DNA of 64,000 nt from Desulfosporosinus shakirovi (GCF_020595055.1 NZ_JAJDOO010000004.1:124001-188000); one strand, 5' to 3'; positions 27,361 through 36,346 are shown, counted from the first letter of the stretch. Notes: generated from the sequence alone by a model not told the origin. Made by a program: numbers and translations.

Positions 27361-27573
27361 ATGTCTTTAGCGAGAGGAAAGTTAAATACACCTTATACAG
27401 TGAATTGCGTTAATACTGATCACGAAGATATTCGTGAGTTCTTATTTACGCTGGGTTGTTATCCAGGTGAAAAAGTAACTATTATTTCAAAATTGGCATC
27501 TAATTATATAATTAATGTTAAAGATGCAAGGTACAGTATAGACGAGGATTTAGCAAACGCCATTATGGTATAA
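27361..27573 (+). CDS. feoA: Ferrous iron transport protein FeoA
   Basis: A 70-residue SH3-like protein. AAAGGAG with 9-base spacing fits ATG 27361; the in-frame ATG 27352 is too close to it. LGCYPGEKVTIISKLASNYII is the FeoA core. FeoA is cytosolic and supports the FeoB transporter, encoded 75 bases downstream. A nearly identical paralogue lies at 45327. Confidence 0.93.
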   Translation: MSLARGKLNTPYTVNCVNTDHEDIREFLFTLGCYPGEKVTIISKLASNYIINVKDARYSIDEDLANAIMV

Positions 27574-27648
27574 ATTATTTTGTTGTGTTATTACCTAAGG
27601 TAGTGCTGAATAAAAGTTAGATGAAACTAACTATTTAAGGAGGAAATC

Positions 27649-29652
27649 ATGAAAATTGCTTTAGCAGGAAACCCCAATAGCGGAAAAACAACATTGTTTA
27701 ATGCTATTACGGGTAAGATCGAGCATGTAGGAAACTGGGCCGGGGTTACCGTGGAGAAAAAAGAAGGGGATGTTAAACAGAGCCTTAATCCAAGGAATGA
27801 AGACTTGATTGTAGTGGACTTGCCCGGTGCCTACTCCATGTCGCCATACACGAGTGAAGAGTCCATAACCAGAGACTTTGTCCAAAACGAAAATCCGGAT
27901 GTTATTCTTAATATAGTTGACTCAACAAATTTAAGCAGAAGTTTGTTCTTTACTACACAATTACTTGAACTAGGTATACCCGTAGTAGTTGCTCTAAATA
28001 AGAGTGACTTGACAGATAAAAAAGGCAATACAATAGATATTCCGGCACTGAGTGATGCCCTTAAATGCCCTGTTATTCAAACCGTATCGACAAAATCGGC
28101 AGATAACGGTTTGCTTGAACTCCTGAATGCTATAATAACGGTTGGCAAGGCAAACAAAAAGCAAATCCCTCCAAGTATTGGCATAAAAAAAGCTTCGACA
28201 AAAGAAGAATTTGAAAAAGCTGATAAAAAACGATATGCCTTTGTAAACAATGTTGTTACGGAAGTCGAGAGAAGAAAGGTAAGCTCGGAAAAGCAAACCA
28301 TGCAAGATCAGGCTGATAGGATAATCGCTCATAAATGGCTGGGGATTCCGATCTTTGCTGTAATAATCTGGCTAGTATTCTCGATCTCGCAGACCTGGGT
28401 TGGACCACTATTTGCAGATATTTTTGTCGGATGGATAGACTTGTTGTACGAAGGTGTAGCCTCCTTGCTAGGCGAAAATGTAAACCCTGTTGTTGGTGCC
28501 TTGCTTCTTGATGGTATCATTGGCGGCGTCGGTGCTGTCATTGGATTTTTACCGCTGATTATGGTGTTGTTTTTCTGCTTAGCACTATTGGAAGACAGCG
28601 GATATATGGCGCGTGTAGCTATTGTTTTAGATAGATTCTTTAAAAAAGTCGGATTATCAGGCAGATCTATCATACCAATGATTATTGGTACCGGTTGTGG
28701 CATACCCGGCGTTATGGCAACAAGAACCATTAAAAATGAAAGACAAAGACGCACCACTGCGATGTTAACCCCATTTATGCCTTGTGGAGCAAAACTTCCA
28801 ATAATTGCACTTTTTGCCGGTGTTTTTTTCAACGACAATAGTTGGGTTGGAACTTCAATGTACTTCCTTGGGATTATTGTAATAATTATAAGTGCACTAA
28901 TTATTAGAAAAATTACTGGAGATTATTCAAGGTCATATTTCATAATGGAGCTTCCTGAATACAGATGGCCAAGTATAAAGCGAGCTTCCATATCCGTGTT
29001 AATGAGAGCAAAAGCATTCATTATTAAAGCGGGTACAATTATTCTGGTTTGTAACGCCGTAGTACAAATATTACAAACATTCGACTGGCAGTTCCAAGTA
29101 GTTGCAGAGACTGCACCGGAGACAAGTATATTGGCAAGCATTGCATCACCCTTAGCGATATTATTTATACCGCTTGGCTTTGGCCTGTGGCAGTTTGCGG
29201 CAGCGGCAGTAACAGGATTTATCGCAAAGGAAAATGTAGTCGGAACTTTAGCCGTTTGCTTTAGTATAACGAACTTTATCGATGTTGAAGAATTAGCACT
29301 TGTTGGCGGCAGTGCAGAAGTAAGTGCGATATTTGGTATTAGTGCAGTAGCCGCACTTTCTTATCTGGTATTTAACCTCTTTACACCTCCATGCTTTGCG
29401 GCGATAGGTGCTATGAGGTCTGAAATGGAATCCCCTAAGTGGCTTTGGGGTGCTGTTGGTTTCCAACTGAGTATGGGTTATGTATTGGCTTTCTTTGTAT
29501 ATCAGATCGGTACTTTAATAACTACTGGTACATTTGGCACAGGATTTATCGGGGGGCTAATCGCTGTGGCTATTATAGTAGCGAGTGTTGTTTACTTTAT
29601 GAGAAAAGGCAGTAAACGCACACAAATATCTGGCGAAATGCAGTCGGTATGA
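27649..29652 (+). CDS. feoB: Ferrous iron transporter FeoB
   Basis: A 667-residue GTPase-coupled Fe2+ permease. The G domain has GNPNSGKT (residues 7-14), GNWAGVTVEKKEG, DLPGAYS and NKSD. The membrane part has two Gate regions: GTGCGIPGVMATRTI with its Cys, and the C-terminal half with NLFTPPCFAAIGAM. It imports Fe2+ under anaerobic conditions. ATG follows AAGGAGG, and the stop overlaps the small Cys-rich gene. Fur-like boxes upstream fit iron repression. Confidence 0.95.
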   Translation: MKIALAGNPNSGKTTLFNAITGKIEHVGNWAGVTVEKKEGDVKQSLNPRNEDLIVVDLPGAYSMSPYTSEESITRDFVQNENPDVILNIVDSTNLSRSLFFTTQLLELGIPVVVALNKSDLTDKKGNTIDIPALSDALKCPVIQTVSTKSADNGLLELLNAIITVGKANKKQIPPSIGIKKASTKEEFEKADKKRYAFVNNVVTEVERRKVSSEKQTMQDQADRIIAHKWLGIPIFAVIIWLVFSISQTWVGPLFADIFVGWIDLLYEGVASLLGENVNPVVGALLLDGIIGGVGAVIGFLPLIMVLFFCLALLEDSGYMARVAIVLDRFFKKVGLSGRSIIPMIIGTGCGIPGVMATRTIKNERQRRTTAMLTPFMPCGAKLPIIALFAGVFFNDNSWVGTSMYFLGIIVIIISALIIRKITGDYSRSYFIMELPEYRWPSIKRASISVLMRAKAFIIKAGTIILVCNAVVQILQTFDWQFQVVAETAPETSILASIASPLAILFIPLGFGLWQFAAAAVTGFIAKENVVGTLAVCFSITNFIDVEELALVGGSAEVSAIFGISAVAALSYLVFNLFTPPCFAAIGAMRSEMESPKWLWGAVGFQLSMGYVLAFFVYQIGTLITTGTFGTGFIGGLIAVAIIVASVVYFMRKGSKRTQISGEMQSV

Positions 29653-29804
29653 GTATGGGCACAGTTGATTTTATAGTTATTGCTGTAGTAGCCGCCCTCG
29701 TTGCCCTTGCCATATATAAAATTGTCATGGATAAGAAAAAAGGTGTAAAGTGTTCTGGATGCAGCGGGTGCTCCGAATGCTCGGATAGGCACTCACAGAA
29801 ATAG
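29649..29804 (+). CDS. FeoB-associated Cys-rich membrane peptide
   Basis: A 51-residue protein that overlaps feoB (ATGA). One transmembrane helix (residues 7-26) is followed by a basic turn and a tail CSGCSGCSECS with four Cys. This matches the small FeoB-associated Cys-rich membrane proteins, thought to take the place of FeoC in Clostridia. The Cys tail may bind Fe-S or Fe2+ at the cytosolic exit of FeoB (inference). Confidence 0.88.
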   Translation: MSMGTVDFIVIAVVAALVALAIYKIVMDKKKGVKCSGCSGCSECSDRHSQK

Positions 29805-29813
29805 CGGACAGCT

Positions 29814-29856
29814 AACCTTCTCCAATATGAGTAAATTATTGGAGAAGGTTTTTCTG
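29814..29856 (+). terminator. Terminator of the feo operon
   Basis: A 14-bp stem (29814-29827 with 29837-29850) followed by TTTCTGTC; begins 9 bases after the Cys-rich peptide stop. Confidence 0.85.
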
Positions 29857-29975
29857 TCTAGTGGAATGAGAAAGGGCGTTATTTTGGACCTGAACAAGGC
29901 GAAATAAGTAATGCGTCTTTAAAATAATATTCCCCTTGAAAAATAACAATATTGTTACCTTTTTTGAAAGGAGTT

Positions 29976-30023
29976 TTTTATGATCAACCAAGTTAGATGA
30001 GTCTGACTTGGTTGATCATAAAA
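29976..30023. repeat. 18-bp perfect inverted repeat
   Basis: Arms 29976-29993 and 30006-30023 are perfect complements. The left arm contains GAAAGGAG plus ATG and a 6-codon frame (MINQVR, stop), so the hairpin would hide a ribosome binding site and start. It may be regulatory, or a small mobile-element end. Confidence 0.6.
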
Positions 30024-30064
30024 GTGAATGAGTAGATCTTTTGCTATTCAATAAAAAATAAATA

Positions 30065-30083
30065 AATGATAACTATTATCATT
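30065..30083. promoter_or_regulatory. Fur box
   Basis: AATGATAA-CTA-TTATCATT is a perfect 19-bp Fur-type palindrome. TATAGTAAAATTA follows 28 bases after its start, the same arrangement as at 32726. Confidence 0.7.
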
Positions 30084-30280
30084 TACATTATGTAATACAT
30101 ATAGTAAAATTAAGAGTAACAACTATAAGGGATGTATCTGTTTCATATCAAGCAATTAAAAACCTCTTTGAACGGCCTATATCATGAGAGAAATGGAGGT
30201 ACATAACCGAATCGCAGGCAAGAGCTCAGTCTTGGGAAACAAAGATACAAATTATTAGAGGGAACGTTTTTTAGTTTTTG

Positions 30281-30299
30281 ATTGATAATGATTATCGAT
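30281..30299. promoter_or_regulatory. Fur box upstream of the 87-residue gene
   Basis: ATTGATAATGATTATCGAT is a near-perfect 19-bp Fur palindrome (one mismatch), ending 36 bases before ATG 30336. Confidence 0.7.
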
Positions 30300-30335
30300 T
30301 AAATGTGATTAAATAATAAGAAAGGGCGGTTGTTA

Positions 30336-30593
30336 ATGAAAGAAGCAGTCAAAAATTATCGGAGCGATATATGCAATAGAAAAGCAATGGCAGCGGCTGC
30401 AAGCAAACAAGTCAGGGTAGTATATTCTAATGCGCGGATAAAAGAGGCAGGTCAAGCTAAAAAGAAAGATTATTCAAAGGTGACTGGTGCAGATAAACCG
30501 TTTGTTTTGATTTCATCTGATGACTTCTGGGGCGATGGGCAGTGGCTTAGATATTGGGAGGAGAGGATGAAAGCTTTTGATGCTGAACTGTAG
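30336..30593 (+). CDS. Unknown small protein, Fur-box controlled
   Basis: An 85-residue basic protein from ATG 30336 behind AAAGGGCGG (TTG 30330 is in frame). No domain was recognised. The N-terminal half is Ala/Lys-rich and the C-terminal half has SSDDFWGDGQWLRYWEERM. It is flanked by two iron-responsive-looking sites and a NifX-like gene, so a role in iron handling is guessed from context only. Confidence 0.6.
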   Translation: MKEAVKNYRSDICNRKAMAAAASKQVRVVYSNARIKEAGQAKKKDYSKVTGADKPFVLISSDDFWGDGQWLRYWEERMKAFDAEL

Positions 30594-30791
30594 CCAGATT
30601 GTAAACTGGCGCAAAAGGATGCCTAACTGGAATGTATACCAGAACAAGTCGATTTTTGCCCTTCAATAGTAGTATCTTAACTAAGCAATAAAGAGTGTAA
30701 GAGGGCGTGAATGCCTTGACAGGTCCAACAACTTAATATAAAGCACAATTTGATTCAAAAGATGTGCAGAATTATGAAAGGGGATAGAAAG

Positions 30792-31175
30792 ATGATCGTT
30801 GCTATTGCAAGTATCGGAAGGGAAATTTCGCCTCATTTCGGACAGAGTAATGGGTGCACAGTTTTTTATATAAAAAATCAGCAAATTACTGCAGAAAAGT
30901 TCATAGAAAATCCGTTGATGAAACTGGAGGGAGGACTGTTCGGCCAACAAGTGAGAACAAATACCGGTGACTGCTCTTGCCGTTTTTTTGCGCAGTTTCT
31001 GCTTCACGAAATTAAAATAGATGTTTTGGTTACAGGACATATAGGAGGAACGGCTTCCCAACTTTTTAGGCAGCGGGGTATCAACGTCATTGCTGGTGTT
31101 AAGGGGAAGATTATGGACTATTTGCAAGAGTATGTAAAAAGAGAGGATAACTTAAGGCGGGTGTCTTCGCAATGA
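30792..31175 (+). CDS. NifX/NafY-like cofactor-binding domain protein
   Basis: A 127-residue protein; ATG 30792 follows AAAGGGGATAG (an upstream in-frame ATG at 30750 lacks a site). MIVAIAS...SPHFGQSNGCTVFYI and VLVTGHIGGTASQLFRQRGINVIAGV are the dinitrogenase iron-molybdenum cofactor domain found in NifX, NafY and many stand-alone anaerobe proteins. Such proteins bind Fe-S or FeMo-type precursors. No nif genes are near, so an Fe-S or iron-carrier role is more plausible here. Confidence 0.85.
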   Translation: MIVAIASIGREISPHFGQSNGCTVFYIKNQQITAEKFIENPLMKLEGGLFGQQVRTNTGDCSCRFFAQFLLHEIKIDVLVTGHIGGTASQLFRQRGINVIAGVKGKIMDYLQEYVKREDNLRRVSSQ

Positions 31176-31410
31176 TTATAACGGAAAAGGTTTCTGTTAA
31201 ATCCATGAGAAAACACTATAGAACTGGATAATAAATAGCTACAAACAGCTGTTTTTTTAAAGGAATAATGAGATTGTTTATAAAATGGGGCGGTCGTAAA
31301 ATGAGCTTTAACTTGTCATTCGTTGCGGTTCTTTATCGAAGACTGTACGAAAATTTAAATAAGCTCTAGGGATCACCTCATTTAAAAATAGTAATAGATA
31401 TACTGCCTTT

Positions 31411-31429
31411 GATAATGATATTTATTGTC
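31411..31429. promoter_or_regulatory. Fur-like box before the diguanylate cyclase
   Basis: GATAATGATATTTATTGTC matches 16 of 19 positions of the Fur consensus GATAATGATAATCATTATC and ends 19 bases before the TTG start. Confidence 0.55.
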
Positions 31430-31448
31430 AAGGAAAGGAGGAGTTATC

Positions 31449-32546
31449 TTGATTAATATACATGATTTTCGTTCAAGAGTGATTTATGAGTTTTATCTTG
31501 GTCTTCAGGTTATGAGTATTTTTTTTCTCATTCTGTTTAATAAGTATTTGTTTCAGAATGAATTTATATTTGCTTTGATTTTTATAATTGCATATGCGTC
31601 ATTTGTACTTATCAAGGTGGCCCAATTTGTAAAAAAGGTTTATATAAATGGGAAAGAGGACTTTAAGCCGTTTATTTGGAGCGTTTTTATAGATGGTATT
31701 TTTCTTTGCTCTTTCTTATATTTTTCACGCAATTATTTTTATATACTATCGCATTTATTTTATGTCTATCTCGTTTTAATTAGTATGATTTCTAATCACA
31801 AGCTTTCAATGGTTTATAGTTCCTATACAGCCATATGTTATATTTTCTTGGTGATTATTCATGAGCATATGGCGCTAGCTACCCTAGACGTAATTGTCCA
31901 TATATCATTGTTTTATTTATTAGGACATATCATGTCTACTATAGTTAATGAGATTAATAAGCTAGAAAGCAGAATGTGCTATATGTATAATGATTTAGAA
32001 CACAAGAATAATTTGCTTAGCGAAATGGTCAGTAAGGACTTCTTAACTAATCTCAATAATCACAAGACTTTTTACATTTATTATAAAGATATTATTCTTC
32101 GTTCATGTGAATCTAAAAGTGCTTTCGGTCTTGCCATCTTGGATATTGATGATTTTAAGAAAATCAATGATACCTATGGCCATTTAGCAGGTGATAAGAT
32201 TTTACAAGAAATTTCTTTTTTGATTCAAGCTAATATAAGAAAGAATGACGTTGTTGCCAGATATGGTGGAGAAGAATTTGCTATCTTATTTCCAGATACT
32301 TCGGCGAAAGACAGTGCCGATATTTGTGAAAGAATTAGAAATATTATTGAAACCCATGTTATAAGTGTCGATAATCAATCTATTAGCGTAACCATCAGCG
32401 GCGGAGTTGCCGGAGGTATTTGTACAGACCCGTACTACAGGAATAATAACCTCTTTGATTCTGCTGATCAACTATTATACAAGGCAAAATCGGAAGGGAA
32501 AAATCAGATTATATTTTCGCAGGAGTTAATTCTTATTTCGGGGTAA
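31449..32546 (+). CDS. Membrane-bound GGDEF diguanylate cyclase
   Basis: TTG 31449 with AAAGGAGG upstream gives 365 residues. About five or six hydrophobic segments (residues 10-180) form a membrane sensor, then a coiled stretch, then a GGDEF domain with LDIDDFKKINDTYGH and active site GGEEF at 273-277. No RxxD inhibitory site is obvious, and no EAL partner is nearby. It makes cyclic di-GMP from GTP. The Fur-like box in front suggests production when iron is scarce. Confidence 0.9.
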   Translation: MINIHDFRSRVIYEFYLGLQVMSIFFLILFNKYLFQNEFIFALIFIIAYASFVLIKVAQFVKKVYINGKEDFKPFIWSVFIDGIFLCSFLYFSRNYFYILSHLFYVYLVLISMISNHKLSMVYSSYTAICYIFLVIIHEHMALATLDVIVHISLFYLLGHIMSTIVNEINKLESRMCYMYNDLEHKNNLLSEMVSKDFLTNLNNHKTFYIYYKDIILRSCESKSAFGLAILDIDDFKKINDTYGHLAGDKILQEISFLIQANIRKNDVVARYGGEEFAILFPDTSAKDSADICERIRNIIETHVISVDNQSISVTISGGVAGGICTDPYYRNNNLFDSADQLLYKAKSEGKNQIIFSQELILISG

Positions 32547-32615
32547 TTCTCAATTAGGCTGGTTATTTGAATTGGAAAAACAAAAGTATTGCGAATCAGG
32601 TGAACATTCCGTATA

Positions 32616-32646
32616 GACGCTCTCCCAGAAGGAGTGTCCTTTTTTC
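32616..32646 (+). terminator. Terminator after the diguanylate cyclase
   Basis: GACGCTC pairs with GAGTGTC (one G-T) around a 9-base loop, followed by CTTTTTTC. Confidence 0.65.
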
Positions 32647-32725
32647 TTTGAGGTTTCATTCATAGCCTCCCAAATCAATTCCTAAATGAAGCATGTATTG
32701 CATACGCTACTAAATAAATGGTCTA

Positions 32726-32744
32726 AATGATAATGAAAATCATT
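32726..32744. promoter_or_regulatory. Fur box of the ferrosome-like operon
   Basis: AATGATAA-TGA-AAATCATT is a 19-bp Fur palindrome with one mismatch. TATAGTAAAATTA begins at 32761, as after the box at 30065. The next sizeable gene is the first of the ferrosome-like operon at 33166. Confidence 0.7.
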
Positions 32745-33165
32745 TACAAAAATAACTGAGTATAGTAAAATTAGAGGAGTTGAAAAGGTAACCGAGGTTA
32801 CATGTTAGGGTAATGATGTTGCGAAAACGAGTAAATTAAACTGTTGATAATCTCATGAGGGAGGAGATGCGAAGTTCACTATGCTTGAAGCTTTAGGTGA
32901 TAGACAATTTTTTTCGGCTCGGTTTGATTCATAGGGGTCACATCCAAAACCAACAGGTTTGTTAAGACACACATGTAAGGATGAGGGAGATCTCGGATAG
33001 ATAATGATCATTGCCCTTAAAGTGGGCGTTAAGTTTTGTCTCGCTATTCGACAGGATAATTCAATAATTAACAATTAATGACAGATATTTGTTTTTAAGA
33101 TATTGTGCATATACAGAATTAGAATGAGGAGGAAATCGATACATTTGTATTGAGGAATATGGTTT

Positions 33166-33744
33166 ATGAATAACTACAGAATATTTAGCGGGTTGCTTTT
33201 TGGTTTGTTTTATGGAAGACATTTAACTGGTAAAGAAAAAAAAGAAACCTATTTTAAAGGGTTTCCAGGAACTTTGGAAATAAAGCACTGCATTCCAGGG
33301 CGAATTCGTTTTTTTGTACCTTCTTTGCTTAATTCGTCAAATGGAAAAGCAATTTTAGAAGAAAAGATGTGCAAGATTGAAGGTGTTGAGAAAGTAGATG
33401 TCAATATATTATCGGGTTCATTATTGGTACAATATAAAACAGATAAGATTGAAAAAATATTAATTTTAGGAATAATAATAAAACTTTTGGGGTTAGAGGA
33501 TAAAATTGATAGTAAAGAGATTTCAATAATACGAAAAGAAATAAAGAAATGGAATGAAGCTTTAAGCTATTCATTATATGAAAAAACAAAGGGATTGTTA
33601 GATATCAAGACAGCCGTTTCCCTTGTCTTTTTATATAATGGGATGAAAGGTCTGTTTTTTTCTGCGGAAGCAGCTAAATCAAATCCCTATAGTCTGTTGT
33701 ATTGGGCTTATAGGTCCCTTGTATTGGAGGGGGATTACAAATGA
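33166..33744 (+). CDS. HMA-2-like GR-x-R domain protein (ferrosome-cluster type)
   Basis: A 192-residue protein. After a short hydrophobic N-terminal stretch (residues 6-17), residues 37-115 form an HMA-2-like domain with HCIPGRIR (41-48) and VEKVDVNILSGSLLVQYKTDKI, but no CxxC metal motif. The C-terminal part has a further hydrophobic segment (ISVSLVFLYNGMKGLFF type). It is first in a five-gene unit and overlaps the next gene by 4 bases. Related small proteins accompany P1B-6 ATPases in ferrosome clusters; the exact homologue is not assigned. Confidence 0.7.
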   Translation: MNNYRIFSGLLFGLFYGRHLTGKEKKETYFKGFPGTLEIKHCIPGRIRFFVPSLLNSSNGKAILEEKMCKIEGVEKVDVNILSGSLLVQYKTDKIEKILILGIIIKLLGLEDKIDSKEISIIRKEIKKWNEALSYSLYEKTKGLLDIKTAVSLVFLYNGMKGLFFSAEAAKSNPYSLLYWAYRSLVLEGDYK

Positions 33745-34115
33745 ATCTACTAGAAAATTTATATGAGCGCATGATTAAAATAAATATAGTTCACAGTATT
33801 TCGGGTAGATTGAGATTAAACATACCTTTAATGAAGGAAATTCCTAAAGCTTGGCAAGTAGATTCCTTCGCGGTTACACAATTTATAGAAGCGATACCTG
33901 GAGTAAAGGAAGCGACTTACAGTTATGTTACCGGCAGTGCAATAATTCTCTACGATCCAAACAGAATTGATGAGAAAAAAATCATTAAGTCCCTAAAAAG
34001 TATGATTAGAATCGTTGGTGCCCATAAAACCCAACTTGAAAATACAAAGATAGAGGAATTGGATGAGACAGTTAGGAAAATGAAAGAAGTCATAAAACTA
34101 GAGATGTGCTTGTGA
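33741..34115 (+). CDS. HMA-2-like GR-x-R domain protein, soluble
   Basis: A 124-residue protein with no membrane segment. It starts with a domain carrying HSISGRLR (18-25), then IEAIPGVKEATYSYVTGSAIILYDP, the ferredoxin-like strand pattern of HMA domains without CxxC. The tail is helical and charged. It overlaps the preceding gene (ATGA) and is followed 13 bases later by the ATPase gene, so it is probably a partner or chaperone of the ATPase. Confidence 0.72.
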   Translation: MNLLENLYERMIKINIVHSISGRLRLNIPLMKEIPKAWQVDSFAVTQFIEAIPGVKEATYSYVTGSAIILYDPNRIDEKKIIKSLKSMIRIVGAHKTQLENTKIEELDETVRKMKEVIKLEMCL

Positions 34116-34128
34116 GGAGGAGGGCATA

Positions 34129-36336
34129 ATGCCTATACATAAAGAGCTTCCCTTATTAAAATGTGAAATTATCCATAGCATTTCGGGAAGAGTGCGGATC
34201 AAATGCAGAACTTTAAAATATCTTCAGAAGCAAGCTTTAGATTTGGAGAAAAATCTCAATAACATAGCCATTATACAGGAAGCAACTGTCAATACAATCA
34301 CGGGAAATGTTTTAGTTTATTTTGATTCTCAACTAGCAGATGGAGAAGAAATCTTAGAAACCGTTGAAACGGTGATCTACACTTATTCTTTGATAGCCCA
34401 TAAAAATGAAAGATCAGAAAAAAATAATGTACCGGTAAAGGAAAGAAGACTACAGGAGGAGTCGTATCAAGATATCTTAGCAAGGATTGCGGTAACAGGG
34501 GCAGTTTTTTTTGTTGCTAATTTTTCCAAAGGATTTGAGCTGATTCCGCAGAAGGGGCTTCTATCCCGGTTTACTACCATTCCGGCGCTGCTCGGCTTAG
34601 GATTATCGAAATCTATTTTCGAAAGTGGTATTAAGTCTCTGTTAGTTGTCAAACGACCCAATGCCGACACACTTACTATGGCCTCAATTATCACTTCCCT
34701 TGTCTCTGGAAGCGGAGTATCTGCTTTAACTACTATATTGCTATCTGATATAGCGGAACTCATCACAGCTTATACTATGAATAGAACGAGAAATGCCATC
34801 AAAGATATGATTGAAGTGGGAGAAACAGCTGTTTGGAAAAAACTAGAGGATGACACTGTAGTACAAATTTCTCTGTCCGAAATACAGGTAGAGGATTTAG
34901 TCTTAGGACAAACCGGCAATAAGATCAGTATTGATGGCATCATTGTAGAAGGCGAGGCAGTCATAGATCAGGCAGCTATTACGGGTGAGTTTATGCCGGT
35001 TGTGAGAAAAAAAGGGGAGCGTGTCTTTGCAGGAACGGTGATTCAATCTGGAAATGTAACGGTAAAGGCAGAAAAAGTCGGAGACGATACTGCGGTATCC
35101 AGAATTGTAAGTATGGTAGAAGATGCCAGCAATAATAAAGCACAAATCCAAGTCTATGCAGATAGATTTTCTGCACAGTTAATCCCCTTAAACTTTGCCT
35201 TGGCTGGTATCGTCTATCTTACTACGAAAAGTGTGGTAAGAGCATCTAATATGCTGATTATCGACTATTCCTGTGGGGTCAGACTTTCAACGGCTACCGC
35301 TCTATCAGCTGCTATTCATACGGCAGCAAAAAATGGGATCTTATTAAAAGGCGGAAACTTAATAGAGGCAATGGCTGAAGCAGATACCTTGATATTAGAT
35401 AAAACAGGCACAATCACAGAAGGAAAACCTAAAATCACGAGCATTGTTACCAAGAAAAATGCAACAGAAGAAGAAGTAATTAAGCTTGCCGCCGCAGCAG
35501 AAGAAACTTCTAATCATCCCTTGGCGTTTGCCATTATATCTAAGATGCGCAGGTCTGGATGGACTATACCGGAACATACTGAAACCATAGTTCATGTTGC
35601 CAGAGGGGTAGAGACAAAGGTAGAGAATCAGACTGTCCGAGTAGGTAACAGAAAGTTTATGGAAGAAAACGGCATAGAAATTTCTGAACTGGACAAGGAG
35701 ATTACTCACCTAATCGATCGAGGAGAAAATGTGATTTTTGTATCTCTGGAAGAGGTTCTAGTGGGCGTTTTAGGCGTGCAAGATACCTTAAGAGAGAATA
35801 TGAAAAAAGCCATCAATCGGTTAAGATATTTGGGCTTTGATGAGTTAAAATTGCTCACGGGAGATTTGGCCATTGCGGCAGAGGTTGTAGCACATAGTAT
35901 GGCAATGGATGGGTTTGAATCAGAATTGTTGCCAGAAGATAAGGCAAAGTATGTTCTTCAGGCGCAATCAAAGGGATCAAGGGTAATTATGGTGGGAGAT
36001 GGAATCAACGATGCACCGGCTTTAGCCTATGCTGATGTGGGTGTAGCTATAGGCAATACGAGAACAGATATCGCCATTGAAGCGGCAGATGTTACTATTG
36101 CAGGCGATGATCCTTTATTAATACCAGGTATGGTGAACATGTCCAGAAAAACAATGACTATTGTAAAGCAAAATTTTGCAGCTACCATAGGGATTAATAC
36201 AGTTGGACTGATGCTTGGAGCCACAGGAATTTTGCCGGTATTTTGGGGATCGGTACTTCACAATAGCACCACGATACTGGTTGTTTGTAACTCTGCCAGA
36301 TTGTTATTTCATAACTTTGAAAGAAATGTGAGTTGA
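34129..36336 (+). CDS. P1B-type metal-transporting ATPase, P1B-6-like (FezB-like)
   Basis: A 735-residue ATPase. Residues 8-90 are an HMA-2-like domain with HSISGRVR (16-23) and no CxxC. The A-domain has ITGEFMPV; the P-domain has DKTGTIT with Asp424 as the phosphorylated residue; MVGDGINDAPAL and an HP-type NHPLAFA site for ATP are present. The transmembrane metal motif is S381-C382-G383 instead of CPC/CPH/SPC, so the usual Pro is absent. This variation fits the P1B-6 group, whose member FezB is needed for ferrosome formation. Iron as cargo is inferred, supported by the upstream Fur box. Confidence 0.82.
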   Translation: MPIHKELPLLKCEIIHSISGRVRIKCRTLKYLQKQALDLEKNLNNIAIIQEATVNTITGNVLVYFDSQLADGEEILETVETVIYTYSLIAHKNERSEKNNVPVKERRLQEESYQDILARIAVTGAVFFVANFSKGFELIPQKGLLSRFTTIPALLGLGLSKSIFESGIKSLLVVKRPNADTLTMASIITSLVSGSGVSALTTILLSDIAELITAYTMNRTRNAIKDMIEVGETAVWKKLEDDTVVQISLSEIQVEDLVLGQTGNKISIDGIIVEGEAVIDQAAITGEFMPVVRKKGERVFAGTVIQSGNVTVKAEKVGDDTAVSRIVSMVEDASNNKAQIQVYADRFSAQLIPLNFALAGIVYLTTKSVVRASNMLIIDYSCGVRLSTATALSAAIHTAAKNGILLKGGNLIEAMAEADTLILDKTGTITEGKPKITSIVTKKNATEEEVIKLAAAAEETSNHPLAFAIISKMRRSGWTIPEHTETIVHVARGVETKVENQTVRVGNRKFMEENGIEISELDKEITHLIDRGENVIFVSLEEVLVGVLGVQDTLRENMKKAINRLRYLGFDELKLLTGDLAIAAEVVAHSMAMDGFESELLPEDKAKYVLQAQSKGSRVIMVGDGINDAPALAYADVGVAIGNTRTDIAIEAADVTIAGDDPLLIPGMVNMSRKTMTIVKQNFAATIGINTVGLMLGATGILPVFWGSVLHNSTTILVVCNSARLLFHNFERNVS

Positions 36337-36346
36337 GGTATGAAGT

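Larger units (their letters stand above)
29805..30335. other. Intergenic region with terminator, hairpin and two Fur boxes
   Basis: In addition to those sites, two tiny frames (30132-30206 and 30184-30258) follow the first Fur box. Neither was recognised. The stretch may contain an iron-regulated small RNA between the two boxes. Confidence 0.35.
32547..33165 (+). other. 619-base spacer and long 5' leader before the ferrosome-like operon
   Basis: It holds the terminator at 32616 and Fur box at 32726. If transcription starts near 32773, the leader is about 390 bases. It contains a 17-codon ORF behind GAGGGAGGAG (ATG 32880, starts MLEALGDRQFF) and a 24-codon frame at 33004. No known riboswitch was recognised. 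Confidence 0.4.

Noticed and set aside
30132-30258. Two 24-codon frames after the Fur box at 30065
   Set aside because: Weak start signals and no recognisable sequence; noted only as possible micro-ORFs.
32853-33074. 73-codon minus-strand ORF in the leader of the ferrosome-like operon
   Set aside because: No ribosome binding site and no recognisable protein; it faces against the operon and overlaps plus-strand signals.
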